50,057 nucleotides of DNA, from positions 1 through 50,057 of IMG/VR virus record IMGVR_UViG_3300046411_000702; one strand, written 5' to 3'. Positions within the stretch are counted from its first letter, which is position 1. Every line of letters begins with the position of its first letter. The notes below the pieces were generated by a model, which was not told the DNA's origin, did no database searches, and saw only the letters and a program-made list of their open reading frames with translations. The translations under genes were made by a program, and so were the position numbers. This document shows positions 23,329 through 32,267 of this stretch, piece by piece. The DNA comes from a virus.

Positions 23329-26079
23329 ATGCCACCAGTCGTAGTTACAGCAGTAATAAGTGCAACCATAACAGCAGGGGCTTACGCTATCACTATAGGG
23401 GCGATAACATCTGCTGTTGTTACTATGTTTGTCGCTACGTTCGTTCTTTCTTTAGCTTCATCTATGTTAATGCCTAAACCTAAAATGCCAACTATAGGGG
23501 GGATTCAATCGTCTATGGACGAAAGAAAGCAGATGATTAAACAGCCTGCACACCCCAGAAGGACAATTTATGGTTATTCCAAAGTCAGTGGTGTTATATT
23601 ATTTATTGAAACAGCAAGTAATAATCAAGATTTATATATGGTTTTAGCTCTTGCCTCTCATGAAATTGATGGTGTTGCAAGAGTATATATTGGAGAAACA
23701 CCTGTTACATTTGATGGTGACATTACTTCAGGCTTTAGAACTTCAACAAACCCTACAGAGTTCTCAGGAAAAGTTCACGCTCAATTATTAACAGGAACTA
23801 CAACACAAACGTTACCTACTGATTTTACTTCAAATACTGAGTTAGCAACTACAGATAAATTTAAAGGAATAGCTTGTTTATGTATTAAAATGAATTATGA
23901 CAGAGACAGTTTCCCTAACGGAATACCAGCAGTTTTTGCTTTAGTAAGAGGTAAAAAAATACATGATTTGAATAGATCAGGCACACATTATAGTAATAAT
24001 CCTGCATTTATATTTAGGGATTACATGCTTGATACAAGTTTTGGAGTAGGTGCAGGCACAAGTGAAGTTGATGACACCCAACTCGCTTCAGCAGGGTCTA
24101 CTTGTCATTCATGGTTTGCTCATAGAGATAATACAGATAATAGGACAGATGATTATACAATATTTACATTAAGTGGCACTAATCACTTTTTAAATGATGG
24201 TACTGTAGTTACACTTCATGATGGTGATGAACTTACTATAAGTGGCACTGCTTACTATGTAATCCTTACTGACGCTTTAATACAACACCATGTAGGAACT
24301 GATAGTGCAACTTCAACTAAACATCAGTCATTTAGATTAGCCACTAGTCAATCAAACTGGCGAAGTAGAAACGCTACATTACCAACTAATACGACTACTG
24401 TAACTGCAAAAAGAACTAAAGAAATAAGATATGGTTGTGATGGCACTATATTATCAGAATCAACTCACGAAACCAATCTGACACAAATCCTTTCGTCATG
24501 TGGTGGTGCTGTTACTTATACAGGTGGAGTCTTTAGAATGGCTCCCTCTATTTTTCAATCGCCAAGTATAAGCTTTACTGATGATGATATAATTGGTCCT
24601 ATTGAGCTATCAACCAAAATACAAAGACGAGAAAGGTTTAATGGAGTAAAAGGAAAATTTATTGGTCCAGAAAATAATTGGCAAGAGTCTGATTTTCCTG
24701 CTTTTAATCAAACAAGCTTTATTACTGAAGATGGTCAAACTATATTTAGGGATATACAGATGCCTATGACTATTAGTGGTTCTCAAGCACAAAGAGTTGC
24801 AAAAACATTATTATTTCAATCAAGAAACGAAATACAATGCTCACTTCATGTAAATTTAAAAGGTTTAAGATTAATTCCTAATGATAGAGTGCAAGTTACT
24901 TCAACTAGATTAGGTTTTACTAATCAAATATTTCGTGTAGTAAGCGTAAGTTTTGGTTCTATGGGAGATGCTTTAGGAACTGTACTTACACTAAAAGAAG
25001 ATACATCAAACGCATATGATTTTGACCCTGCTAATGATGCAGTTATAGTTGACCCTACACCTGATACAACCTTACCTAATTTTAGAACAGTCAGCACTCC
25101 CACTATTAATAGTTTTACTAATACTGGTGATTTAAATAATGATGGTAATATTCTTTCAAGTGCCATTTTAAATTTTACTGAAAGTACTAGTGGGTTTATA
25201 AAACATACTGAAGTTGTTATTGAGGCTCAACTTAGTGGGTCATTCGTTCCTGTTGATACACAAATACTTCCTCAAGGCTCAACACAAACAAGGTTTGGTG
25301 GTTTAATAGTTGGTAGGGTATATAGGGCAAAAGTTACTTGTGTTTCAGTTCTTGATGTAAGTTCTTCTACAGCCACATCAAGTAATCTTACGATAACAGC
25401 AGATACAACTGCTCCAAGTGCATATACAGGTCTTACTGCTTCTGCTATAGCAGAGGGTGTTTTATTAGAATTTACTAATCCATCTGATTCAGATTTTAGA
25501 GGTGCAGAGTTTGTTATGAGAACTGGTACAGGAAATCCAAATAGTGGTGGAGATGCTACAATAAACTTCTCAATATCTGCAAACCCATCAAGGGTAATGA
25601 AAGTGCCAAGAACAAATCTTACTTCAGGAACTCAACAAAGATTTTGGGTCAGGTCTATTGATCAAACTGGCAATTCTAGTGCTTTTTTTCCAGATAATGC
25701 AGACGGAATTACTGCTACACCTGCAATAGGTGGTATAGACGTCAAGGTAGGTGGTTCATCAATAGTAAGTAATGGTGTAGCAACTTTAGGAAGTTTCGCA
25801 CAGATTGATCAGATTAGTGGTGCTAATCATGCGACTTTAATTGCAAGTGGGGCTATAGGCAGTACAGTTATTGCTGACGGAGCAATCACAACTGATAAGA
25901 TAAACGCAGGTGCAGTAAATGCAGGTAAAATTAGTGTAAGCAGTTTGAGTTCATTAACTGCTACTATTGGAACATTACAAAGTGCTAGTTCAGGAGCAAG
26001 ATTAGTAATTGAAACTGATAAATTAAGGGTTTTTGATAGCAACAATAATGAAAGAGTAAGAATTGGTAATTTATCATGA
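23329..26079 (+). CDS. Large tail tip / central host-specificity protein
   Basis: 916 aa. A hydrophobic N-terminus (residues 5-48) is typical of tip attachment proteins. SSMDERKQMIKQPAHPRRTIYGYSKVSG and NDRVQVTSTRLGFTNQIFRVVSV are conserved in phage tip and GTA g15-like proteins. Around 580-790 lie fibronectin-III-like repeats, then ADGAITTDKINAGAVNAGKI, and a DUF1983-like end. It should form the tail tip and contact the host surface. Confidence 0.85.
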   Translation: MPPVVVTAVISATITAGAYAITIGAITSAVVTMFVATFVLSLASSMLMPKPKMPTIGGIQSSMDERKQMIKQPAHPRRTIYGYSKVSGVILFIETASNNQDLYMVLALASHEIDGVARVYIGETPVTFDGDITSGFRTSTNPTEFSGKVHAQLLTGTTTQTLPTDFTSNTELATTDKFKGIACLCIKMNYDRDSFPNGIPAVFALVRGKKIHDLNRSGTHYSNNPAFIFRDYMLDTSFGVGAGTSEVDDTQLASAGSTCHSWFAHRDNTDNRTDDYTIFTLSGTNHFLNDGTVVTLHDGDELTISGTAYYVILTDALIQHHVGTDSATSTKHQSFRLATSQSNWRSRNATLPTNTTTVTAKRTKEIRYGCDGTILSESTHETNLTQILSSCGGAVTYTGGVFRMAPSIFQSPSISFTDDDIIGPIELSTKIQRRERFNGVKGKFIGPENNWQESDFPAFNQTSFITEDGQTIFRDIQMPMTISGSQAQRVAKTLLFQSRNEIQCSLHVNLKGLRLIPNDRVQVTSTRLGFTNQIFRVVSVSFGSMGDALGTVLTLKEDTSNAYDFDPANDAVIVDPTPDTTLPNFRTVSTPTINSFTNTGDLNNDGNILSSAILNFTESTSGFIKHTEVVIEAQLSGSFVPVDTQILPQGSTQTRFGGLIVGRVYRAKVTCVSVLDVSSSTATSSNLTITADTTAPSAYTGLTASAIAEGVLLEFTNPSDSDFRGAEFVMRTGTGNPNSGGDATINFSISANPSRVMKVPRTNLTSGTQQRFWVRSIDQTGNSSAFFPDNADGITATPAIGGIDVKVGGSSIVSNGVATLGSFAQIDQISGANHATLIASGAIGSTVIADGAITTDKINAGAVNAGKISVSSLSSLTATIGTLQSASSGARLVIETDKLRVFDSNNNERVRIGNLS

Positions 26080-26402
26080 GTTTTGGTTTACAAATCAAAG
26101 AACCTGCAGGTACAGTTTTTGATCTTGATGATACAACACTTTTACAAGTTGATTTCTTCGCTGTGCAACAAGGACAATCAATTACAAAAAATTTTAGCTT
26201 TTTGCCGTCAGGTGCAACTCTCTCAACTGCAATAGTCTTTCTTAATCAACCCCCTCAAGATGAGCAATTCGTCTTGCCAACGATAAGTATATCAGGAACG
26301 TCAATGACAGTAACTGGTATAAATAGCTCAAGTTCAACTAATGTTTCTGGTTCATTCACAGTTCAATCAGGGACAGTTTTTGTTTTGGTGTTTGCAAAAT
26401 GA
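26076..26402 (+). CDS. Small tip-associated protein, MSFGL family
   Basis: 108 aa starting with an ATGA overlap. MSFGLQIKEPAGTVFDLDDTTL is shared in outline with the next gene (MSFGLSIKNNSNEFLISSD), so the two are paralogous at the N-terminus. All-beta composition. Probably a tail-tip accessory; such proteins follow tip genes in marine siphophages. Confidence 0.65.
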   Translation: MSFGLQIKEPAGTVFDLDDTTLLQVDFFAVQQGQSITKNFSFLPSGATLSTAIVFLNQPPQDEQFVLPTISISGTSMTVTGINSSSSTNVSGSFTVQSGTVFVLVFAK

Positions 26403-27871
26403 GTTTTGGTCTTTCTATAAAAAATAATAGCAATGAGTTTCTTATAAGTTCTGATATGAGAAACTTGCATCATTTGACCACAATAACTAACCCAAGTATA
26501 AGTGTGCCAAACGTAAATTATGGTGGCATAACTAGATTTACTTATACATTCACCCTTAATTCAAACTTTGTTCCTGTACCTTTTTTTACAACACCATTTA
26601 CAGATAGATATTATGCAATAGAAAAAATAAGTAATTCAGGCAATACTTGGACTGTGCAACTTATAAGTAGTAGTGGATTTCCAACTACAACAGATACTGG
26701 TTCCAATCCTAGTGGTTCACAGATAACAACAAGTTTATCAAGTGTTCAGTATAATGCACAATCAGCCCAAATACAAAGTGGATTACTTACTGGTAATTTC
26801 TTCGTTGAATTGATTGCAGTTGGCAGTCAACCACTTAGTGCAGGAACTAGCTTCAACGGACAGGTTGGGTTAAGAATAAGATGGGATGGGTCAACTGTAC
26901 CATTACAAGGTGCAGATAGTAATGGCAGAGTAACTCTTAATGTAACAAATGGTGTTTATGCTACTGGTTATACAGCAGATGGTAATGCAGGTTTCGTTTC
27001 AACAGATGGTAATGCTTACTTTCCATTTGAAACTAACGGAACAGATCAACCCTCTCATGTTGCAGATAATCCACACGATACGGCAGGTGATTTTAATAAC
27101 TCTACTTTCGTTCACACATCAGTAGCTTTATTCAAGGTAGCAAGACAAACCTATACAACAACTGGTGGCTCAAGTGGAAATTCAGCATCAGGAAGTTATG
27201 GCTCAACACAAATCCCAAAACTTATAGTCTTTGCTGATGCTAGAGCAGTTTCATCAAGTGATACATACGGAATGAAAGTATTTAAAGACGATGGTACACC
27301 TGCATTTGATAATAGAAAAAAACCTTTAGTAATAAAACAAGTGACATCAGTTTCACACCCAACCAATGCTACGAATAATTTTTCAGGAAGTGGATTAAGT
27401 GCAAGAAACGCTAGTGGACCAACTTCAACTTGGTCAACACAAGCTACACCAAATCAATTCAATGAAATATCTGTAAATTCTATGCCAAATAATACAATGT
27501 TTTATTATGCAACAGTTACACAAGTTCATCAGCAATCATCAAAAACTGAATTAGAAGAAGAATGTGATGGAGTTGAGGTAAAGGGTAACTGCTTGGGTTC
27601 AAGAAGAACCTATACTTGGCGTTCAACGTATTGGAATTTTTATAGAGGTGGGGTACAAAGGCACGCTGACGATGAAATATACGCAGGATATATTAATGTT
27701 GAGTTTGGTTCTTACCATTCAAGAACTACAAGTGGTGGTTTCTTTGGGTTTGATACTGGTAATTCATCAGGAAGTTCTGTAGGAAAATGGCCATGGGATA
27801 GTGGGCAAATAAACACATCAGGCACAGGTGTAAATACAATTTTAATTGCAGATGCTACAAATTACATATAG
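26399..27871 (+). CDS. Tip fiber protein, MSFGL family
   Basis: 490 aa. The N-terminal 120 residues resemble the whole preceding gene; the rest is Ser/Thr/Gly-rich beta structure with GVYATGYTADGNAGFVSTDGNAYF and a disulfide-capable ECDGVEVKGNCLGSRRTYTW near residue 390. Likely a receptor-contact fiber at the tail tip. No autochaperone domain. Overlap of 4 bases with the upstream gene. Confidence 0.75.
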   Translation: MSFGLSIKNNSNEFLISSDMRNLHHLTTITNPSISVPNVNYGGITRFTYTFTLNSNFVPVPFFTTPFTDRYYAIEKISNSGNTWTVQLISSSGFPTTTDTGSNPSGSQITTSLSSVQYNAQSAQIQSGLLTGNFFVELIAVGSQPLSAGTSFNGQVGLRIRWDGSTVPLQGADSNGRVTLNVTNGVYATGYTADGNAGFVSTDGNAYFPFETNGTDQPSHVADNPHDTAGDFNNSTFVHTSVALFKVARQTYTTTGGSSGNSASGSYGSTQIPKLIVFADARAVSSSDTYGMKVFKDDGTPAFDNRKKPLVIKQVTSVSHPTNATNNFSGSGLSARNASGPTSTWSTQATPNQFNEISVNSMPNNTMFYYATVTQVHQQSSKTELEEECDGVEVKGNCLGSRRTYTWRSTYWNFYRGGVQRHADDEIYAGYINVEFGSYHSRTTSGGFFGFDTGNSSGSSVGKWPWDSGQINTSGTGVNTILIADATNYI

Positions 27872-27880
27872 TTATATAAT

Positions 27881-28549
27881 ATGGCAGAGATAATAACATT
27901 AAATGATAATACAATAATAAAGAATTATCCTAGTTTTCATGATAATTGGCAGACTAACTTTGATATTTTAAAAAATAAATTTGAATGGGTTACTGGAGAA
28001 GATACTTTAATGGTTCAAGAACCATTTAAACATGAATATTTTGATGAACTAAGCGTAAGGACATGTTTGCCAAGAAGAGTATGTAGTAAATACAACAATG
28101 ATAACTTTGCTACTTGTCATAGAGTTCATTTATTAGAAAGCCAAAAGTCAAGAATTTTACTATCAACTGGTTACTGGGTTGCACAAGAAGATTACCCTAA
28201 CTGGGCTGAAAATGGAATTTATATTATTGCAAAGTCAATATGGGTTACTGAAGATGGAAAAGACACAAAAAGTGAGTTTGATGATTTTGAAGAATATTAT
28301 TTTAGATGCACAAGTACGATAGCTAAAAACTCATACGGACACACTGTAAGTGATGATAATGATACAATATTATTGTCTGCCCTTGTTAAAACTGATGGAA
28401 ATGTGATAGCGTATAGAAAACACGAAACTAATTCAGAAATAGAAGATAATGAATTTTTGGATAATTGGGTAGGTGTTTATGTTGCAACAGCCAAGCAACA
28501 AAACAAAAAAGAGTTTGCAAAAAGTTTATTTCAGAGTGGTTTAGTGTAA
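27881..28549 (+). CDS. Unknown protein between tail tip and lysis genes
   Basis: 222 aa, acidic, MAEIITLNDNTIIKNYPSFHDNWQTNFDILKNK, with paired Cys (RTCLPRRVCSKY) and EDYPNWAENGIYIIAKSIW. No family recognised. The ATG has no good ribosome site in the 10-base gap, so translation may be coupled to the upstream gene. The stop overlaps the next start by one base. Confidence 0.65.
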   Translation: MAEIITLNDNTIIKNYPSFHDNWQTNFDILKNKFEWVTGEDTLMVQEPFKHEYFDELSVRTCLPRRVCSKYNNDNFATCHRVHLLESQKSRILLSTGYWVAQEDYPNWAENGIYIIAKSIWVTEDGKDTKSEFDDFEEYYFRCTSTIAKNSYGHTVSDDNDTILLSALVKTDGNVIAYRKHETNSEIEDNEFLDNWVGVYVATAKQQNKKEFAKSLFQSGLV

Positions 28550-28755
28550 TGGATTTAATATATCTTATTGATGGTCTTATGGGAGTGGTAATAATGGGAG
28601 GTGGTTGGTTTTTAAATTCTCAAGCAAGAGAATTGAAAAGAGTTGAAATATTACTGAATAAAACTAGAGAAGATTATGCAAAAAGAGATGATGTGGTCAA
28701 TACGATTAACAGACTTGAAGAAAAAGTAGATAGAATATTGGAGAGATTAAAATGA
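28549..28755 (+). CDS. Small membrane-anchored coiled-coil protein of lysis region
   Basis: 68 aa from ATG 28549 (TAATG overlap), chosen over a longer frame that would run 84 bases into the upstream gene. One membrane helix (LIYLIDGLMGVVIMGGGWFL, residues 3-22) followed by a charged coiled coil (INRLEEKVDRILERL). The topology fits an inner-membrane spanin-like or holin-regulator protein; this is position-based. It overlaps the lysozyme gene by 4 bases. Confidence 0.65.
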   Translation: MDLIYLIDGLMGVVIMGGGWFLNSQARELKRVEILLNKTREDYAKRDDVVNTINRLEEKVDRILERLK

Positions 28756-29180
28756 AATTAGAAAGACTTACAGAACAGTTAAGATTCCATGAAGGTGTAG
28801 AACATAAGGTTTACAAAGACCATCTTGGCATAGAAACAATAGGTGTAGGCAGAAATCTTGTTGATAGAGGCTTATCAGATCATGAGATAAACGTTTTACT
28901 AGCAAATGATATTAATATTTGTGAAGAAGAACTTAATAAAAAAATGCCATGGTGGAAAGAATTAGACGAGGTTAGGCAGAGATGTTTAATAGATTTAGTT
29001 TTTAATCTTGGAATGCCTAGATTTTCTCAATTCGTGAAAACTATAAAGCACTTAAAAAATAATGAGTTTGAACAAGCTTCAAGTGAGTTACTTGACTCAA
29101 ACTATGCAAGACAAGTAGGGGCTAGGGCTAATCGTATAGCTGAAATGATAAGAACAGGGCAAGACAGCGAGGACTTTTAA
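28752..29180 (+). CDS. T4-type lysozyme endolysin (GH24)
   Basis: 142 aa. E14 in RFHEGVE, D23 in YKDHLG and T29 in ETIGVG form the E-x8-D-x5-T catalytic triad of T4 lysozyme-like muramidases. RCLIDLVFNLGM and YARQVGARANRIAEMIRTG match the helical lobe. It has no signal peptide, so it needs a holin; the 3-TM holin candidate is at 29830. Confidence 0.95.
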   Translation: MKLERLTEQLRFHEGVEHKVYKDHLGIETIGVGRNLVDRGLSDHEINVLLANDINICEEELNKKMPWWKELDEVRQRCLIDLVFNLGMPRFSQFVKTIKHLKNNEFEQASSELLDSNYARQVGARANRIAEMIRTGQDSEDF

Positions 29181-29497
29181 TGTCAAAAAAACTTCAAGTA
29201 GACTCAATGTACGAAAACTACGATAGAGATGGAGATGGTATAGTTTCAGACGAAGAATTATCACATATGAGTGAGATAAAAAAACTAGAACATGACCTAC
29301 GAAAACAAAGAGCACAAAGAAGAATGGCAACTGCCAGTTTGGTTGCAATGGGTGCTTTTACTTTTGCAATGTTCTTGGTTGATGTTGAGAGGGTCAAGGC
29401 ATTATCTGATATTTCAAATTTATTTTATATTAGTGGTGCTGGTATCGTGGGTGCATATATGGGTGCGTCTGCTTTTATGACTAAGAATGGTAAGTGA
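29180..29497 (+). CDS. Two-TM protein with EF-hand loop
   Basis: 105 aa. Residues 15-26, DRDGDGIVSDEE, form a perfect 12-residue EF-hand calcium loop in the cytoplasmic-looking N-terminus; a basic coil follows (KKLEHDLRKQRAQRR), then two membrane helices (49-67 and 81-100). It lies between the endolysin and the holin. It may be a second holin, or a calcium-sensing lysis regulator; only its topology and motif are certain. The ATG overlaps the lysozyme stop by one base. Confidence 0.75.
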   Translation: MSKKLQVDSMYENYDRDGDGIVSDEELSHMSEIKKLEHDLRKQRAQRRMATASLVAMGAFTFAMFLVDVERVKALSDISNLFYISGAGIVGAYMGASAFMTKNGK

Positions 29498-29699
29498 TGT
29501 GACTGCTTTTATGTTAGCATGTTATTTAAACGGAGTATTAGAAGGAGCTATATATTTTAAATCAGTAAGCGATTGTTCATATTATAGTAAATTTTTAAGC
29601 GAACAAGAATTTGATAGTGCGACAGGAAATACTATGATTTATAAATGTATATGTAAATTAGTTCCTAAAGTTGATCAAAATAAAGTGAGGGTATATTGA
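29487..29699 (+). CDS. Small Cys-containing protein of lysis region
   Basis: 70 aa. Hydrophobic start (TAFMLACYLNGVLEGAIYF) and four Cys, ending YKCICKLVPKVDQNKVRVY. This resembles small proteins commonly found near lysis genes of marine phages; function unknown. It overlaps its neighbours by 11 bases upstream and 3 bases downstream. Confidence 0.6.
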   Translation: MVSDVTAFMLACYLNGVLEGAIYFKSVSDCSYYSKFLSEQEFDSATGNTMIYKCICKLVPKVDQNKVRVY

Positions 29700-29845
29700 T
29701 GGAAAACATGGTTTTAGACGCATGGAATGATTTATCGTATCTTGAGGGAATATTATTCACATTTTGGTTATTTATACTGTATTACGGAAAAGTTTGGATT
29801 GATGCACGATTCAAAGGAAAGGAATGTAAATGCTCCAAGCGTTAA
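29699..29845 (+). CDS. 48-aa single-TM protein
   Basis: MENMVLDAWNDLSYLEGIL then FTFWLFILYYGKVWI (one membrane helix), with a basic CKCSKR end. Starts in the upstream stop (TGATG-type overlap) and runs 16 bases into the holin gene. Compact coupling supports it as real. Possible holin partner. Confidence 0.6.
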   Translation: MENMVLDAWNDLSYLEGILFTFWLFILYYGKVWIDARFKGKECKCSKR

Positions 29846-30228
29846 TAAGCCCTATTGGTAGTTTAGTAGGAACTTGGCTACAAGGTAGAGTAGATAAAAG
29901 CAAGGCAGAATCAGAAGTCAAGGTTGCCAGAGCTAAAGCAGAAGCCAAGGTATTTGAAACTGAGGCTACTTCTCAAATGTTAAATGAAAAAAAACTAACA
30001 GATCAAATGGGTGACTCTATTAAGGACGAGATATGGACGATATGGTTTGTGTTAGTTTTAACAGGTTGTTTTTTGCCATGGACACAAGAATATGTTAAAA
30101 ATGGTTTCATATTTTTAGATCAACATACACCAAGTTGGTTTCATAATTTATTATATGTAGTTATAGGTTCATCATTTGGATATAGATTTGGAAAGCAGGG
30201 GTTACAATTAATAAACAAGAAAAAATAG
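29830..30228 (+). CDS. 3-TM-type holin (GTA holin family)
   Basis: 132 aa. N-terminal amphipathic ALISPIGSLVGTWLQGRVDK, a charged helix (KVARAKAEAKVFETEA), DEIWTIWFVLVLTGCFLPW (membrane helix about 67-85), and LLYVVIGSSFGYRFGKQG near the end. This closely fits the GTA 3-TM holin family that releases particles from alphaproteobacteria. It would let the 28752 lysozyme reach the wall. Confidence 0.85.
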   Translation: MLQALISPIGSLVGTWLQGRVDKSKAESEVKVARAKAEAKVFETEATSQMLNEKKLTDQMGDSIKDEIWTIWFVLVLTGCFLPWTQEYVKNGFIFLDQHTPSWFHNLLYVVIGSSFGYRFGKQGLQLINKKK

Positions 30229-30254
30229 AAATATGCTATATACATAAGATAGCA

Positions 30255-30359
30255 ATGACTAAGAAAGTAGAGGAAGAACCTATTCCATTTTTAGGTATAA
30301 AAAAATGGGTAACATATGAATGTCCTATGTGTGGCAATGTGATAGAATATGATGAATAG
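30255..30359 (+). CDS. 34-aa half zinc-finger peptide
   Basis: MTKKVEEEPIPFLGIKKW then YECPMCGNVIEYDE. One CPxCG knuckle. The stop overlaps the next ORF (ATGATGAATAG), a common coupling pattern here. Too short for a firm call. Confidence 0.4.
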   Translation: MTKKVEEEPIPFLGIKKWVTYECPMCGNVIEYDE

Positions 30360-30588
30360 GAAAAAAAACAGAACAGGATTAAGTAACACTCAAAATGTAA
30401 GACTAGGTGGCTTGATAGCTGTAATAGACAGCAGGGAACCATACCCAAAGATTATGGAAGATTTAGAAACCAGAGGGTTCGCATTACGTCAACAAGGTAA
30501 TGTAATTATCACAGATAAAGGGAGGAAAGAAACTGTCAGGCTTGCTACTTTAGCAGGTCTTATGACATCTATAGACAAGGGAGGCTGA
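30349..30588 (+). CDS. Unknown small basic protein
   Basis: 79 aa, NVRLGGLIAVIDSREPYP, KIMEDLETRGFALRQQGNVIITDKG, possibly a small winged-helix-like fold. ATG at 30349 or 30352. Its last codons contain the AAGGGAGG ribosome site of the next gene, with the stop two bases before that gene's proposed ATA start. Function unknown. Confidence 0.6.
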   Translation: MMNRKKNRTGLSNTQNVRLGGLIAVIDSREPYPKIMEDLETRGFALRQQGNVIITDKGRKETVRLATLAGLMTSIDKGG

Positions 30589-30589
30589 A

Positions 30590-31327
30590 ATAGTTGTAGC
30601 AGAAATTCTTACAGGAATAGCCCTTGTTAAACAAAGTGTAGACTTCATAAAGAGTAATATAAATACAGTTTCAGATATTAAAGACATAGCTAAACAGATT
30701 GATGGTTTTTTTGAAGGCGAATCTCAAATGAACAAAAAATCTGGTAAAGGGCTAGGAATAGCAGAACAGTTTGGAATAGAATCAACTGCTTCTGACTTTA
30801 TTGATAGAAAACTTTTAGAAGAAAAAAGACAAGAATTAAAAAATATGATTAACCTAAGATTTGGACCAACTGCTTGGGATCAAATTATAGCTGAAAGAGC
30901 AAATAGAATTTCAGAGGCAAAAGAAGCAGTCAGACTTCAAAAGGTTGAAAAAAGACAACAACAAAAAGAAATTATAGATACATTACAAACTATGGGTATT
31001 ATATTTTGTGTAATAGCTGTAATAGGTATAGTGATAATGCTTACATTTAAAGCTTATGCTTATGAATATAAACCTAGAAATTACACAAAAAAACAACTTG
31101 AAAATCAAGGTGTGATTCAAAAACCAAAATACACTACATGTCGTTTACAAAAACGAATAAAATCAAAAAGTGGTATGATGGCTTGTATTTATATAGGTAA
31201 TAATCAAACTTATGAAATGATGATAGAAAGTTGGTGTCCCAAACAATATAAATGTATTTATAACCCTTGGGGCAAAGAGCCAAATATAGATGATGTCATT
31301 AACTCTCTTAATAGTGCTGTAAAATAA
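30590..31327 (+). CDS. Single-TM protein, probably starting at a non-AUG (ATA) codon
   Basis: From the first ATG (30728) the protein has 199 aa, but the frame is open for 46 codons more, encoding a well-ordered helix (VVAEILTGIALVKQSVDFI, NTVSDIKDIAKQIDGFF). AAGGGAGG at 30577-30584 is placed 5 bases before ATA at 30590, while 30728 has no ribosome site. I therefore choose a 245-aa form; a +1 slip from the upstream gene is the alternative. One membrane helix lies near residues 134-156, followed by a Cys-containing outer domain (six Cys). Function unknown, perhaps envelope-acting. Confidence 0.6.
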   Translation: MVVAEILTGIALVKQSVDFIKSNINTVSDIKDIAKQIDGFFEGESQMNKKSGKGLGIAEQFGIESTASDFIDRKLLEEKRQELKNMINLRFGPTAWDQIIAERANRISEAKEAVRLQKVEKRQQQKEIIDTLQTMGIIFCVIAVIGIVIMLTFKAYAYEYKPRNYTKKQLENQGVIQKPKYTTCRLQKRIKSKSGMMACIYIGNNQTYEMMIESWCPKQYKCIYNPWGKEPNIDDVINSLNSAVK

Positions 31328-31341
31328 ACTCTATAAAAGGG

Positions 31342-31388
31342 TTTACTTCTTTAAATTTTATATATATCATGAAATATGTAAATATATT
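31342..31388 (+). promoter_or_regulatory. Early promoter-leader cassette, copy 1
   Basis: TTTACT (31342-31347), 17-bp spacer, TATCAT (31365-31370), 7 bases, GTAAATATATT (31378-31388), then AGGAG and ATG at 31403. GGG precedes the -35 as in the other copies. Confidence 0.88.
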
Positions 31389-31402
31389 AAAAGGAGATTT
31401 AA

Positions 31403-31594
31403 ATGAACGATATTTTACACGACATCAAAAAACTAGAAGACATACAGGCTTCTGTGGGTCAATTTTCAGCATCAACAGTTAAATCTTTCATACAGGATAT
31501 GATTAACGAAAAACAAAATATTATCCTAGAGTTTGAAAGTAATGTTCCTGCTCACATTAAAGAATTAAACAATAAAATCAAAGGAGATATATAA
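31403..31594 (+). CDS. Early small helical protein
   Basis: 63 aa, MNDILHDIKKLEDIQASVGQF, helical and acidic, with AGGAG before the ATG and its own promoter 15-60 bases upstream. First of a four-gene early unit. Family unknown; such first early genes often encode host-takeover peptides, but that is inference. Confidence 0.65.
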   Translation: MNDILHDIKKLEDIQASVGQFSASTVKSFIQDMINEKQNIILEFESNVPAHIKELNNKIKGDI

Positions 31595-31818
31595 TGGGTG
31601 GTCAAGCATTTAAAAATCATCTTGAAGATAGTTTTGATGATAAATTGATAACAATCATTAGCGATAGTCAGCATATTGAAGAAGCATTAAAAAAAGGTGA
31701 AGAACTTTTTGGTCAAATGTTTTCAGGTCAATGTACTGACGGCATACCAACTGATATGTTGAGTGAACATATAACAGATGTATGGAACGAATATTGGTCA
31801 AAATATTATGTCAGGTAG
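31594..31818 (+). CDS. Early small acidic protein
   Basis: 74 aa, MGGQAFKNHLEDSFDDKLI, EEALKKGEELFGQMF, soluble and helical, no family recognised. The ATG overlaps the previous stop by one base; GGAG lies 8 bases before it. Early-unit member. Confidence 0.65.
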   Translation: MGGQAFKNHLEDSFDDKLITIISDSQHIEEALKKGEELFGQMFSGQCTDGIPTDMLSEHITDVWNEYWSKYYVR

Positions 31819-32020
31819 TTTTAATGAGGATATAATTATCAAGATATCCTTAAAAGAATTAAATAAAATGAAACTTACTAGCAGTGAATTAACCACTGTT
31901 AGTAAGATAATTGAATGGGTAGAACCTCTGCAAGATGATGCGAGTTTAAAAGAAGATTTTGAAAAAATTAATAAACTTAATAAAAAAATAAAAAGGTTAT
32001 TAGGAAATGCTGAATATTGA
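31808..32020 (+). CDS. Early small protein
   Basis: 70 aa if it starts at ATG 31808 (MSGSFNEDIIIKISLKELN), overlapping the previous stop by 11 bases; an ATG at 31778 would add ten residues inside the upstream gene. Helical with a basic C-terminus (KLNKKIKRLLGNAEY). Function unknown. Confidence 0.6.
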   Translation: MSGSFNEDIIIKISLKELNKMKLTSSELTTVSKIIEWVEPLQDDASLKEDFEKINKLNKKIKRLLGNAEY

Positions 32021-32267
32021 AGTAAAGAAAATATGGGCAGGTAAATATGCCTCAATTAGAGAGCCTCAATTAAAAAAGGCTATATCAAGTGGTGGTCTTA
32101 TTATTAAATTTGATAATAAACACATGATACTTAATAAAAATGAATTGATGAATTTAAAATCAAACACACGAGAATTTAAAAGTAAATTTGGTAACAAACC
32201 ATATAGACTTATTGATATTGTGTGGAAACCTTCTGAAATCCCTATAAACCAACTAAATTTAATATAA
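32007..32267 (+). CDS. Early small basic protein
   Basis: 86 aa, MLNIEVKKIWAGKYASIREP, basic with strand-like GGLIIKFDNKHMILNKNEL. The arrangement could suit a small nucleic-acid or protein binder, but no family is recognised. Last gene of the first early unit; an A/T-rich gap with promoter copy 2 follows. Confidence 0.6.
   Translation: MLNIEVKKIWAGKYASIREPQLKKAISSGGLIIKFDNKHMILNKNELMNLKSNTREFKSKFGNKPYRLIDIVWKPSEIPINQLNLI

Noticed and set aside
29292-29480. A 62-codon hydrophobic frame inside the EF-hand gene as a nested holin
   Set aside because: No start signal, and hydrophobicity follows from the membrane codons of the real gene read in another frame.
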